Of a stretch of DNA of 8,703 nt, positions 1 through 6,597 are shown piece by piece; within the stretch, counting starts at the first letter, position 1, and every line of letters begins with the position of its first letter. The stretch lies in NCBI GenBank assembly GCA_020848595.1, contig JADLHV010000126.1:1-8703 (forward strand), read 5' to 3'. The DNA is from Bacteroidia bacterium (GTDB lineage Bacteria; Bacteroidota; Bacteroidia; NS11-12g; UBA955). The translations under genes and the position numbers were made by a program. The notes beneath the pieces were generated by a model. It was given only the letters and a program-made list of their open reading frames with translations. It was not told the DNA's origin and did no database searches.

Positions 1-45
1 CGTGAGAATGCTTACGCCAAGTTGTCGAATTTGTTGAAATTTTAA
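1..45 (+). CDS. 3' end of an unidentified plus-strand gene (14 codons)
   Basis: Reading from base 1, the plus strand gives RENAYAKLSNLLKF and then TAA at 43-45. The other two plus frames hit stops sooner, and the hairpin terminator at 102-146 lies just downstream, as expected after the end of a gene. The peptide is amphipathic and ends like a helical C-terminus, but it is too short to identify any family. It could be a chance open frame. Confidence 0.35.
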   Translation, partial: RENAYAKLSNLLKF

Positions 46-60
46 TTTTTTATATAGGCT

Positions 61-100
61 GTCCGAGTATCATATCCGCCGCGGCGGAACGGTATGGGAC
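61..100. repeat. GC-rich nested inverted repeat with a 14-bp palindrome
   Basis: GTCC (61-64) pairs with GGAC (97-100), and CATATC (71-76) pairs with GGTATG (91-96) through one G-T wobble. Inside them lies the perfect 14-bp palindrome TCCGCCGCGGCGGA (75-88). This GC-rich block stands out against the AT-rich surroundings. It sits one base before the terminator hairpin at 102-146, so the two stems look like one module between converging genes. TCCGAGT occurs at 62-68 and again at 156-162, flanking the palindrome and the terminator hairpin. The function is unknown; a dispersed intergenic repeat or a structured 3' end are the main possibilities. Confidence 0.5.
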
Positions 101-101
101 G

Positions 102-146
102 CACGAAAATAAAAAAACCGCCTTTAGGACGGTTTTAATTTTCGTG
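102..146. terminator. Bidirectional intrinsic terminator hairpin
   Basis: CACGAAAAT (102-110) pairs perfectly with ATTTTCGTG (138-146). The inner arms AAAACCG (114-120) and CGGTTTT (130-136) also pair, followed by CC with GG around a TTTA loop and a bulged A at 129. The inner stem is followed by a T-rich tract on both strands: TTTTAATTTT on the plus strand, and seven T then ATTTT on the minus strand. It lies between a putative plus-strand gene ending at 45 and the minus-strand phosphoribosyltransferase ending at 202, so it probably stops transcription from both sides. Confidence 0.72.
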
Positions 147-201
147 GAGGTAATATCCGAGTCGAACTTTTCAAGTGATCTATCGATTTAAAGTTAAAAA
201 A

Positions 202-705
202 TCAAGAAAGTGTTAAATTTAAGTTATCAGGATTTGAATTATCAAAATTGAGGTGCTCTTGCAAAGTAGTGGCCATGCTGATACCGACAAAATCGGCTTT
301 TACAGGGAATAAACGATGACTTCTAGAGGCGAGTACTGCCACTTGAATTTTAACAACTTGCCTTCTAATTAGTGGCAACATAGCGCTAAACATAGTTTTA
401 CCACTATTTAAAACATCATCTACTACTATTACAACAGCGTCTTTCATCACTTCTATTTCGAAATCAGAATAAAATGCAGGTTCAAAATTTTTCCGGTCGA
501 TAACAATATTTAAAAGACGGAGTTCTTGATTAGAAATAAGAGACAATTCATATTGAATCATTTCGGCTATATGCATTCCACGTTCATCGATACCCGCAAT
601 CCATAAAACCGATTCATCCATATTATTTTCATAAATCTGCCATGCAAGACGAACAATTTTGCTTTTAATTTGACGGTGATTGAGTATGATATCCGCAGTT
701 TCCAT
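202..705 (-). CDS. PyrR-like phosphoribosyltransferase
   Basis: This is a 167-residue type I phosphoribosyltransferase. The PRPP-binding loop is VVIVVDDVLNSGKT (residues 91-104), with the paired acidic residues and SGKT turn of the family. Upstream, GIDERG (38-43) resembles the GIktRG segment of PyrR, and SRSHRLFPVKADFVG (127-141) resembles the PyrR stretch RGHRELPIxxDYVG. Those matches place it nearer to PyrR than to hypoxanthine or adenine transferases. PyrR proteins attenuate pyrimidine operons and have weak uracil phosphoribosyltransferase activity, but no pyrimidine gene or attenuator is nearby, so a regulatory role is not shown. The length is slightly short for PyrR (about 180 residues). 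The gene follows pgk by 36 bp on the same strand and is probably co-transcribed. The ATG has no Shine-Dalgarno sequence. The TGA stop lies just before the shared terminator. Confidence 0.8.
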   Translation of the reverse strand: METADIILNHRQIKSKIVRLAWQIYENNMDESVLWIAGIDERGMHIAEMIQYELSLISNQELRLLNIVIDRKNFEPAFYSDFEIEVMKDAVVIVVDDVLNSGKTMFSAMLPLIRRQVVKIQVAVLASRSHRLFPVKADFVGISMATTLQEHLNFDNSNPDNLNLTLS

Positions 706-714
706 TTAGCATTC

Positions 715-726
715 AAACTTAAGTTT
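715..726. repeat. 12-bp palindrome between pgk and the phosphoribosyltransferase
   Basis: AAACTTAAGTTT is a perfect inverted repeat in the 36-bp gap between the pgk stop and the phosphoribosyltransferase start. It has no loop and few G or C bases, so as RNA it would be a weak hairpin. It could be a minor operator, or chance in AT-rich DNA. Confidence 0.25.
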
Positions 727-741
727 AAAACAGAAATAATC

Positions 742-1932
742 CTAATTCAAAACCGCTTTGACACCAGGTAATTCTTTTCCTTCAAAATATTCGAGTAAAG
801 CACCCCCGCCAGTAGAGACATAGCTTACTTGATTAGCCAAGTTAAACTTATGAATAGCTGCTGCGCTATCACCACCACCGATTAAACTAAATCCACCATT
901 TTGAGCTACATCGGCCACAGCTTGAGCAACAGCTTTTGTACCCGCCTCAAAACTACTCATTTCGAACACACCCATTGGACCATTCCACAAGACCGTTTTA
1001 GATTGACGAATAGTATCACAAAACAAAGCAGAAGCTTTAGGACCAATATCTAAACCCATATAATTATCAGCAATTTCATTATTCAAAGCAATAGCAGTAT
1101 GAGCATCATTAGCAAAATTATCAGCCACCACACTATCTTCAGGTAAAAGAAGATTAACCCCTTTAGACTTAGCCATTTCAATTAATTGAAGAGCAAGAGG
1201 CATACGTTCGTCTTCACAGAGAGATTTACCAATATTTCCGCCTATAGCTTTAGCAAAAGTATAAGCCATACCACCACCAATAATAATATTATCGGCAATA
1301 CCCATTAAATTCTCAATAATGAGCAATTTATCTGAAACTTTAGCACCACCAACAATAGCAGTAAAAGGACGTGCAGGTTGATCGAGCACCTTTCTAGCAT
1401 TTGCTATTTCGTTAGCCATAACAAACCCGAAGCATTTTTTTCCGTTAAAAAATTGAGCCATTACAGCCGTAGATGCATGTGCTCTATGAGCAGTACCGAA
1501 AGCATCATTGACATAAAAAGTACCCAATTTAGATAATTTTTCAGCAAAAGCAAGATCCCCTTTCTCTTCTTCTTTATAAAAACGAAGATTTTCTAGTAAT
1601 AAAATTTCACCAGGATTAAGAGAAGCAGCTATATTAATAGCATCTTGACCAATACAATCATCAGCAAACAACACTTTCGCTCCAGTTAGAAGAGCAACAC
1701 GGTCTACGATATGCTTCAAAGAGTATTTATTTGTAGGGCCTTCCTTAGGTCGACCAAGATGACTCATAAGAATACAAGAACCACCATCAGACAAGATTTT
1801 TTTCAATGTTGGCACAGCGGCAGCTATACGCGAATCATCGGTGATAGCGAAATCGGCATCAAGCGGCACATTAAAATCTACCCTTACTAGAACTTTCTCA
1901 TCTTTGAAGTTAAAATCGTTTACTGTTTGCAT
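742..1932 (-). CDS. pgk: Phosphoglycerate kinase
   Basis: This cytoplasmic glycolytic enzyme transfers phosphate between 1,3-bisphosphoglycerate and ADP, giving 3-phosphoglycerate and ATP. All family landmarks are present. With the start used here (396 residues, the usual bacterial size), VLVRVDFNVP is at 14-23, SHLGRP at 57-62, LLENLRFY in the N-domain, VNDAFGTAHRAH after it, VGGAKVSDKL at 194-203, LWNGPMGVFE in the C-domain, GGGDS at 352-356 and STGGGALLE at 373-381. An open frame extends upstream to an ATG at 1959, but the family begins at MQTVNDFNFK, and the extra nine residues overlap a promoter-like TATTTTTG box. The start at 1932 is therefore preferred. There is no Shine-Dalgarno sequence. 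The stop is TAG at the normal family C-terminus (GKELPGVKAVLN). It is probably the first gene of a two-gene unit with the phosphoribosyltransferase. Confidence 0.97.
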   Translation of the reverse strand: MQTVNDFNFKDEKVLVRVDFNVPLDADFAITDDSRIAAAVPTLKKILSDGGSCILMSHLGRPKEGPTNKYSLKHIVDRVALLTGAKVLFADDCIGQDAINIAASLNPGEILLLENLRFYKEEEKGDLAFAEKLSKLGTFYVNDAFGTAHRAHASTAVMAQFFNGKKCFGFVMANEIANARKVLDQPARPFTAIVGGAKVSDKLLIIENLMGIADNIIIGGGMAYTFAKAIGGNIGKSLCEDERMPLALQLIEMAKSKGVNLLLPEDSVVADNFANDAHTAIALNNEIADNYMGLDIGPKASALFCDTIRQSKTVLWNGPMGVFEMSSFEAGTKAVAQAVADVAQNGGFSLIGGGDSAAAIHKFNLANQVSYVSTGGGALLEYFEGKELPGVKAVLN

Positions 1933-1956
1933 TATTAGAATATTTTTTTGAAAGCG

Positions 1957-1964
1957 CAAAAATA
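1957..1964 (-). promoter_or_regulatory. Putative -7 promoter box of pgk
   Basis: The minus strand reads TATTTTTG here, matching the Bacteroidota -7 consensus TAnnTTTG. Transcription would begin about 18-20 bases before the ATG at 1932, a plausible short leader. The best upstream TTTG is about 25 bp away, longer than the usual spacing of about 19-21 bp, so only the -7 half is convincing. Confidence 0.35.
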
Positions 1965-1982
1965 ACTCAAAATATTATTGTT

Positions 1983-1996
1983 TAATTTGCAAATTA
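1983..1996. promoter_or_regulatory. 14-bp palindrome in the divergent promoter region
   Basis: TAATTTGCAAATTA is a perfect palindrome in the 78-bp region between the divergently transcribed pgk and polyprenyl synthase genes. Each strand contains the TTTG core used by Bacteroidota promoters, so it could be an operator for a dimeric regulator or simply overlapping promoter elements. Its end lies 14 bases before the TTG start at 2011. No regulator gene is nearby to suggest which protein would bind. Confidence 0.3.
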
Positions 1997-2010
1997 TAAA
2001 AATTACCTGA

Positions 2011-2985
2011 TTGGGCATTTCTATAGACCATATCAAAGCACCGATAGACAAGGAACTAGAGTCGTTTGAGAAGACATTTAGCCAGAGCATGAAAACGAAT
2101 GTGCCCTTGTTAAATACAATAATGACCTATATTGTAAAGCGCAAAGGGAAGCAAATAAGACCGATGTTTGTCCTTTTTTGTTCAAAATTACATGGAGATA
2201 TAAACGAAAGATCATATCGAGGCGCCAGTTTAATAGAATTATTACATACCGCCACTTTGGTACACGATGATGTTGTAGACGGCAGTGATATGCGCAGAGG
2301 ATTTTTTAGTATAAATGCTCTATGGAAAAACAAGATTGCCGTATTAGTTGGCGATTTTTTGCTAGCAAAAGGCCTTTTACTATCTATTGACAATGATGAT
2401 TTTGATTTATTAAAAATAGTAAGCGAAAGTGTTAAAAAAATGTCCGAAGGCGAGTTATTACAAATAGAAAAAGCACGCCGATTAGATATCACAGAAGAAG
2501 TTTATTACGATATTATTACAAAAAAGACGGCTTCATTAATTGCAAGTTGTTGCGCTATAGGTGCAGCTGCTGTAAATGCCGATAAGGCAACTATCGAACA
2601 AATGAGGCAATTTGGAGAGTATACCGGCATAGCGTTTCAAATAAAAGACGACCTATTTGATTATGGCGATAATAATGTTGGGAAGCCAACTGGACTTGAT
2701 ATAAAAGAGAAGAAAATGACCTTGCCATTGATTTATGCCTTGAATCATTCGGAGAAATCAGAAAGAAGCCATATCATTAATTTAATTAAGAACAAAGGCG
2801 ATAAGCGCAAGGCTGTAGACGAAGTTATACAATTTGTATTATCAAAAGGCGGATTTGAATATGCCCATCAGCAGATGGAAATTTATAAAAAAAAGGCAGA
2901 AGAAATTCTACTAACAATGCCAGAAAACCCTTCAAGAAAGAGCTTAATGGACATGTTACATTTTGTTATAGACCGAAAAAAATAG
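2011..2985 (+). CDS. Long-chain trans-polyprenyl diphosphate synthase (IspB/IdsA-like)
   Basis: This 324-residue prenyltransferase condenses isopentenyl diphosphate units onto an allylic diphosphate. GKQIRP (46-51) binds the diphosphate. The first aspartate-rich motif is DDVVD (86-90), followed by MRRG. KKTASL is at 171-176 and the second aspartate-rich motif DDLFD at 213-217. The residue five before the first motif is Ala81 rather than Phe or Tyr. In this family a small residue there allows long products, so a menaquinone side-chain precursor of six or more isoprene units is likelier than farnesyl diphosphate (inference). The start is TTG at 2011: an in-frame TGA lies directly before it, the next Met is at residue 27, and relatives begin at this point. 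It is transcribed divergently from pgk. The stop is TAG, followed by 39 further open codons in frame. No convincing terminator is seen before sucA. Confidence 0.92.
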   Translation: MGISIDHIKAPIDKELESFEKTFSQSMKTNVPLLNTIMTYIVKRKGKQIRPMFVLFCSKLHGDINERSYRGASLIELLHTATLVHDDVVDGSDMRRGFFSINALWKNKIAVLVGDFLLAKGLLLSIDNDDFDLLKIVSESVKKMSEGELLQIEKARRLDITEEVYYDIITKKTASLIASCCAIGAAAVNADKATIEQMRQFGEYTGIAFQIKDDLFDYGDNNVGKPTGLDIKEKKMTLPLIYALNHSEKSERSHIINLIKNKGDKRKAVDEVIQFVLSKGGFEYAHQQMEIYKKKAEEILLTMPENPSRKSLMDMLHFVIDRKK

Positions 2986-3085
2986 GCCATTCGACCTAAA
3001 AAAACAAAGCTAATTTGTAATAATAGTTTTAAAATAGCCTATAAAAATCCTTTAAATGGTGCTATGAATGGAGTTAAAAAATCAT

Positions 3086-3093
3086 TAATTTTG
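3086..3093 (+). promoter_or_regulatory. Putative -7 promoter box of sucA
   Basis: TAATTTTG matches the Bacteroidota TAnnTTTG box and lies 15 bases before the sucA ATG, in the 123-bp gap after the polyprenyl synthase. No clear TTTG -33 element is seen at the usual distance, and the leader would be only about 10 bases, so the call is tentative. Confidence 0.3.
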
Positions 3094-5232
3094 CAGAAAA
3101 TTTGATTTATGCTTCCAAATTCTTATATAAGCAACGCAGATGTCAATTATATTGACGACCTCTACAAACAGTATCAGAGCGACAAGACATCGGTGGATTT
3201 CGGTTGGCAAAAATTCTTCGAAGGATTTGACTTCGGTTCAGAAAAGAATATGCCAGGTTCGGGCGTTGTTAGTGAAGATGCATTAAAAGAAATCAATGTC
3301 CTTAACTTAATCAATAGTTATAGAACAAGAGGTCATTTATTTACAAAAACAAATCCTGTTAGAGAAAGACGACAATATTTACCAACTTTAGACCTTAGTA
3401 ATTTTGGTTTAAGCGATGCGGATTTAGACAAGACATTTAATGCAGGCCATGAACTTGGATTAGGTTCGGCAAAACTGAAAGACATTGTTGCACATTTAAA
3501 GAGCACCTATTGCGAAAGCATAGGAGCAGAATATTTGCATATTGGTGATCCAATAAAAATAGAATGGTTACGCAATTTAATGGAAACCACTCGCAATCAG
3601 CCTAATTTAACCATTGATGAGAAACGTCAATGTTTAAACAAATTGAATCAAGCGACAGCATTTGAGAACTTTTTACACACTAAATTTATTGGTCAAAAGC
3701 GTTTTTCACTAGAAGGCTTAGAATGTTTGATACCCGCATTAGATAGTGTCATACATTATGGAGCAGAATTAGGCGTACACGAGTTTGTAATGGGCATGGC
3801 TCATCGTGGCAGATTGAATGTTTTAGCAAATATTTTCAATAAAACCTATTCAGATATATTTTCAGAATTTGAAGGCAAGGTGTTTCAGGACGATCAATTT
3901 GAAGGAGATGTAAAATACCATTTAGGCTATAGCACAGCAGTTAAAACGCCCAACGGAAAAGATGTGCGTTTGAAATTAGCGCCAAATCCTTCTCATTTAG
4001 AGGCTGTCAATCCTGTTGTAAAAGGTATGGTGCGTTCTAAACTCGACCATGAGTACAAGAGTGATATCAATAAAATTTGTCCGATATTAATTCATGGAGA
4101 TGCCGCAATTGCTGGTCAAGGCATAGTGTATGAAGTTGTGCAAATGAGCGGATTAGAAGCCAATAGAATTGGAGGAACCATTCATATTGTTACAAACAAT
4201 CAAATTGGGTTTACCACTAATTATACCGATAGTCGCACAAGTATTTATTGCACCGATGTAGCGAAAACCACTAATTGTCCAGTATTTCATGTCAATGGAG
4301 ATGATGTTGAGGCGGTAGTGCATACGATTAAAATAGCGATGGCATTTCGCAATAAGTTTAATAGCGATATATTCATAGACTTATTAGGATACCGAAAATA
4401 CGGACATAATGAGGGCGACGAACCAAGATTTACACAACCATTGCTTTATAAGATTATATCGAGCCATTTAAATCCGAGAGAAATCTATAAAGAAAAGCTA
4501 ATTTCGAGAGGAGAGATTGATGCAGAATTAGCGAGAGAAATGGAAGATAAGTTTAAGCAACTTTTACAAGTCACTTTAGATGATGTAAAGCAAAACAAAG
4601 CGCCAGAATCTAAATTAAAAATTGACGATTTATGGAAAGACTTTCATTTTCCAAAAGAGTCGGATTTCGAAATTCCATCAGACACTAAATTTGATTCCAA
4701 GCGATGGAAAGAGTTAGCTCAAAAAATCAATGAGATTCCAGAGAACAACATGCCAATTAAGAAAGTGCAACAATTGTATGCTGGACGATTGAAGATGTTA
4801 GAGAGCAATCAATTTGATTGGGCAATGGGTGAATTGATGGCATATGCCACATTAGTAGATGAAGGGCATTCGGTTAGATTAGCGGGACAAGATGTTGAAA
4901 GAGGCACATTTAGTCATAGACATGCGCTATTGAAAAAAGAAGATTCGGAAGCCGAATATACGCCGTTACAGCATATTTCTGATAAACAAGGAAGTTTCAA
5001 CGTGTATAATTCATTATTAAGTGAATATGCAGAATTAGGATTCGAGTATGGTTATAGCACATGCGCTCCCAATGATTTAGTATTATGGGAGGCACAATTT
5101 GGCGATTTTGCTAATGGTGCTCAGATAATGATAGACCAATTTATAGCTAGTGCAGGCACCAAATGGGGTCAATATAGTGGCTTGGTAATGCTTTTACCTC
5201 ATGGATACGAAGGTCAAGGTCCGGAGCACTCT

Positions 5233-5235
5233 TAG
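5233..5235 (+). other. In-frame TAG interrupting sucA
   Basis: The codons run GAG CAC TCT TAG GCC CGA. The family motif is GPEHSSARLERF, and the TAG stands in place of the second serine. One C-to-A change from TCG explains it. TAG is also the normal stop of four genes in this window (742, 2983, 6587 and 8178), so wholesale reassignment of TAG is unlikely. Confidence 0.93.
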
Positions 5236-5820
5236 GCCCGATTAGAGCGATTTTTACAATTGAGTTCTAACTATAATATGCAGGTTGTAAATTGTACTAC
5301 ACCAGCTAATTTATACCATGCATTAAGAAGACAATTAAAACGCAATTACAGAATACCATTAGCCGTAATGACGCCAAAAAGTTTATTGCGTCATCCAAGT
5401 TGTGTGAGTGGAATAGACGATTTTACAAAAGGAGGATTCCAAGAAATATATCGCGATAATTATGCCGATGCAAAAAAGGTAAAGCGTGTATTACTTTGCA
5501 GTGGTAAAATATATTATGAACTATTAGAGCGCCAGCAAGAAGAAAAGCGCAAAGATATTGCTATTATTAGGGTTGAACAATTATTCCCATTACCTGAAAA
5601 AGAATTAGCAGAAATATTCGAACAGTATAAAAAAGCTGAATTTTGTTGGGTACAAGAAGAACCTCGTAACATGGGCACTTGGATGCACCTTAGTCGCTAT
5701 GAGTTACCATTTACAGTAAGGTATATAGGAAGAAAGAGCTCTGCGAGTCCAGCTACCGGCTTTAAAAAGACCCACGATAAAGAACAAAAAGCCATACTTG
5801 ACGACTCTTTCGCTCTATAA
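5236..5820 (+). pseudogene. sucA: C-terminal part of sucA stranded behind the TAG
   Basis: This segment continues the E1 frame directly after the stop. It begins ARLERFLQ, then gives MQVVNCTTPANLYHALRRQ, the family's substrate-channel and dimer region, followed by PLAVMTPKSLLRHP, IIRVEQLFPLP, CWVQEEPRNMG and RYIGRKSSASPATG near the C-terminus. All are recognisable E1 C-terminal signatures. A gene caller may start a separate gene at the TTG at 5260, but that point lies in the middle of a conserved region with no ribosome binding site, so an independent protein is unlikely. The lack of further stops or frameshifts suggests the interruption is recent, artefactual or tolerated. Confidence 0.9.
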
Positions 5821-5823
5821 GAA

Positions 5824-6597
5824 TTGAAATTATTCTACAAGCAATACGGCGATTCTAAACCAGCCTTATTTATACTTCATGGTATTTTTGGGATGCTCGA
5901 TAACTGGCATAATATTGCAAAGTTATTAAGTACTTCTTATACAGTTTATTCTATAGATGCGCGCAATCATGGTAAATCGCCACATAGTATGGAGATGGGC
6001 TTTAATGTTATGGTTGAAGACATTATCGAATTAGCTAACGATTTAAACATAGACAAATTCATTTTAATGGGACATAGTATGGGCGGCAAAACGGCTATGC
6101 TATTAGCGGATATGTATCCAGAAAGAGTAGATCATTTAATTGTCGTAGACATTGCTCCAAAAGCATACAAACCAAGTCATACCACTTATTTTAATGCTTT
6201 TGAAGAAATTCAATGGAATAATTTAAACAGTCGTAAGGAAATAGATGAAGCCTTACTCGGCTATGAAAGCAATATAGGTGTTCGACTCTTTTTAGCTAAG
6301 AATGTAGATAGATTAGAATCAGGTGGATTTGAAGTAAAAAGCAATATTCCTGCTTTAAAATTAGCTTACAATGAAATTATAGGACATTTGCCCTTGCATT
6401 CAGTTTACGAAGGTCCTGCCCTATTTATAACAGGCGAAAAATCACATTATTTAATTGAAAGCGACAAGCCATATATATTAGAGCATTTTGCAAAAGCTCA
6501 ATTTAATATAGTTTCAAATGCTGGCCATTGGGTGCATGCCGACAATCCAAGTGAATTTCTTACAAAGCTTACAGCCTTTTTAAATCCTACTCATTAA
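5824..6597 (+). CDS. YbfF/ABHD11-like alpha/beta hydrolase
   Basis: This 257-residue alpha/beta-fold hydrolase has an HGIFG oxyanion region at 19-23. The nucleophile elbow is GHSMGG with Ser85, the acid is probably Asp109 in VVDIAP (as in YbfF), and the base is His235 in NAGHWVHAD. DARNHGKSPHS (45-55), GHSMGGKTAMLLA (83-95) and NAGHWVHAD (232-240) resemble human ABHD11 and E. coli YbfF closely. YbfF is an esterase of uncertain physiological substrate. ABHD11 is mitochondrial and is reported to protect the lipoylated 2-oxoglutarate dehydrogenase complex. Here the gene starts three bases after the sucA stop, in the same frame, so translation is probably coupled. The start is TTG, because relatives begin MKLFYxxYG and no ATG is near. 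It overlaps the convergent kelch gene by 11 bp. The true substrate is not shown. Confidence 0.88.
   Translation: MKLFYKQYGDSKPALFILHGIFGMLDNWHNIAKLLSTSYTVYSIDARNHGKSPHSMEMGFNVMVEDIIELANDLNIDKFILMGHSMGGKTAMLLADMYPERVDHLIVVDIAPKAYKPSHTTYFNAFEEIQWNNLNSRKEIDEALLGYESNIGVRLFLAKNVDRLESGGFEVKSNIPALKLAYNEIIGHLPLHSVYEGPALFITGEKSHYLIESDKPYILEHFAKAQFNIVSNAGHWVHADNPSEFLTKLTAFLNPTH

Larger units (their letters stand above)
3109..5820 (+). pseudogene. sucA: 2-oxoglutarate dehydrogenase E1 (sucA), full length but split by one in-frame TAG
   Basis: This thiamine-diphosphate E1 decarboxylates 2-oxoglutarate and passes the succinyl group to the lipoyl E2 in the TCA cycle. Codons 1-708 are open, TAG is codon 709, and the same frame continues to TAA at 5818-5820. 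Read through, it gives 903 positions, normal for the family. The N-terminal SYISNADVNYIDDLYKQY (5-22), probably the E2 contact, is followed by GMAHRGRLNVLA (229-240), HLGYS (271-275), HGDAAIAGQG (329-338), NNQIGFTT (363-370), YGHNEGDEP (431-439) and GQGPEHS just before the stop; ARLERFLQL follows it. The family has a serine at codon 709, so TCG to TAG is the simplest change. No frameshift or other decay is visible. A protein ending at the stop would lack about 195 residues, including the C-terminal domain, and would almost certainly be inactive. No sucB follows. Confidence 0.9.

Noticed and set aside
140..180. tRNA or tmRNA 3' end on the minus strand (GTTCGACTC, then TACCTCCA)
   Set aside because: The sequence resembles a T-loop, but its flanks (AAAAG and CGGAT) do not pair and no other tRNA arm is visible.
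1933..1959. Nine-residue N-terminal extension of pgk
   Set aside because: Phosphoglycerate kinases begin at the MQTVNDFNF point, and the extension overlaps a promoter-like TATTTTTG box.
2127..2492. Minus-strand open frame of 121 codons
   Set aside because: It lies entirely inside the polyprenyl synthase gene on the opposite strand, and its translation shows no family features.
2983..2998. Terminator hairpin after the polyprenyl synthase
   Set aside because: Only four base pairs (TAGG with CCTA) can form, and A residues rather than T residues follow.
5233..5235. Genome-wide reassignment of TAG to an amino acid
   Set aside because: TAG ends pgk at its normal family C-terminus and also ends three other genes here, and no other gene in the window contains an internal TAG.
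5260..5820. Independent gene starting at TTG 5260
   Set aside because: It is the continuation of sucA in the same frame. The TTG encodes the leucine of the conserved ARLERFLQL, with no ribosome binding site.
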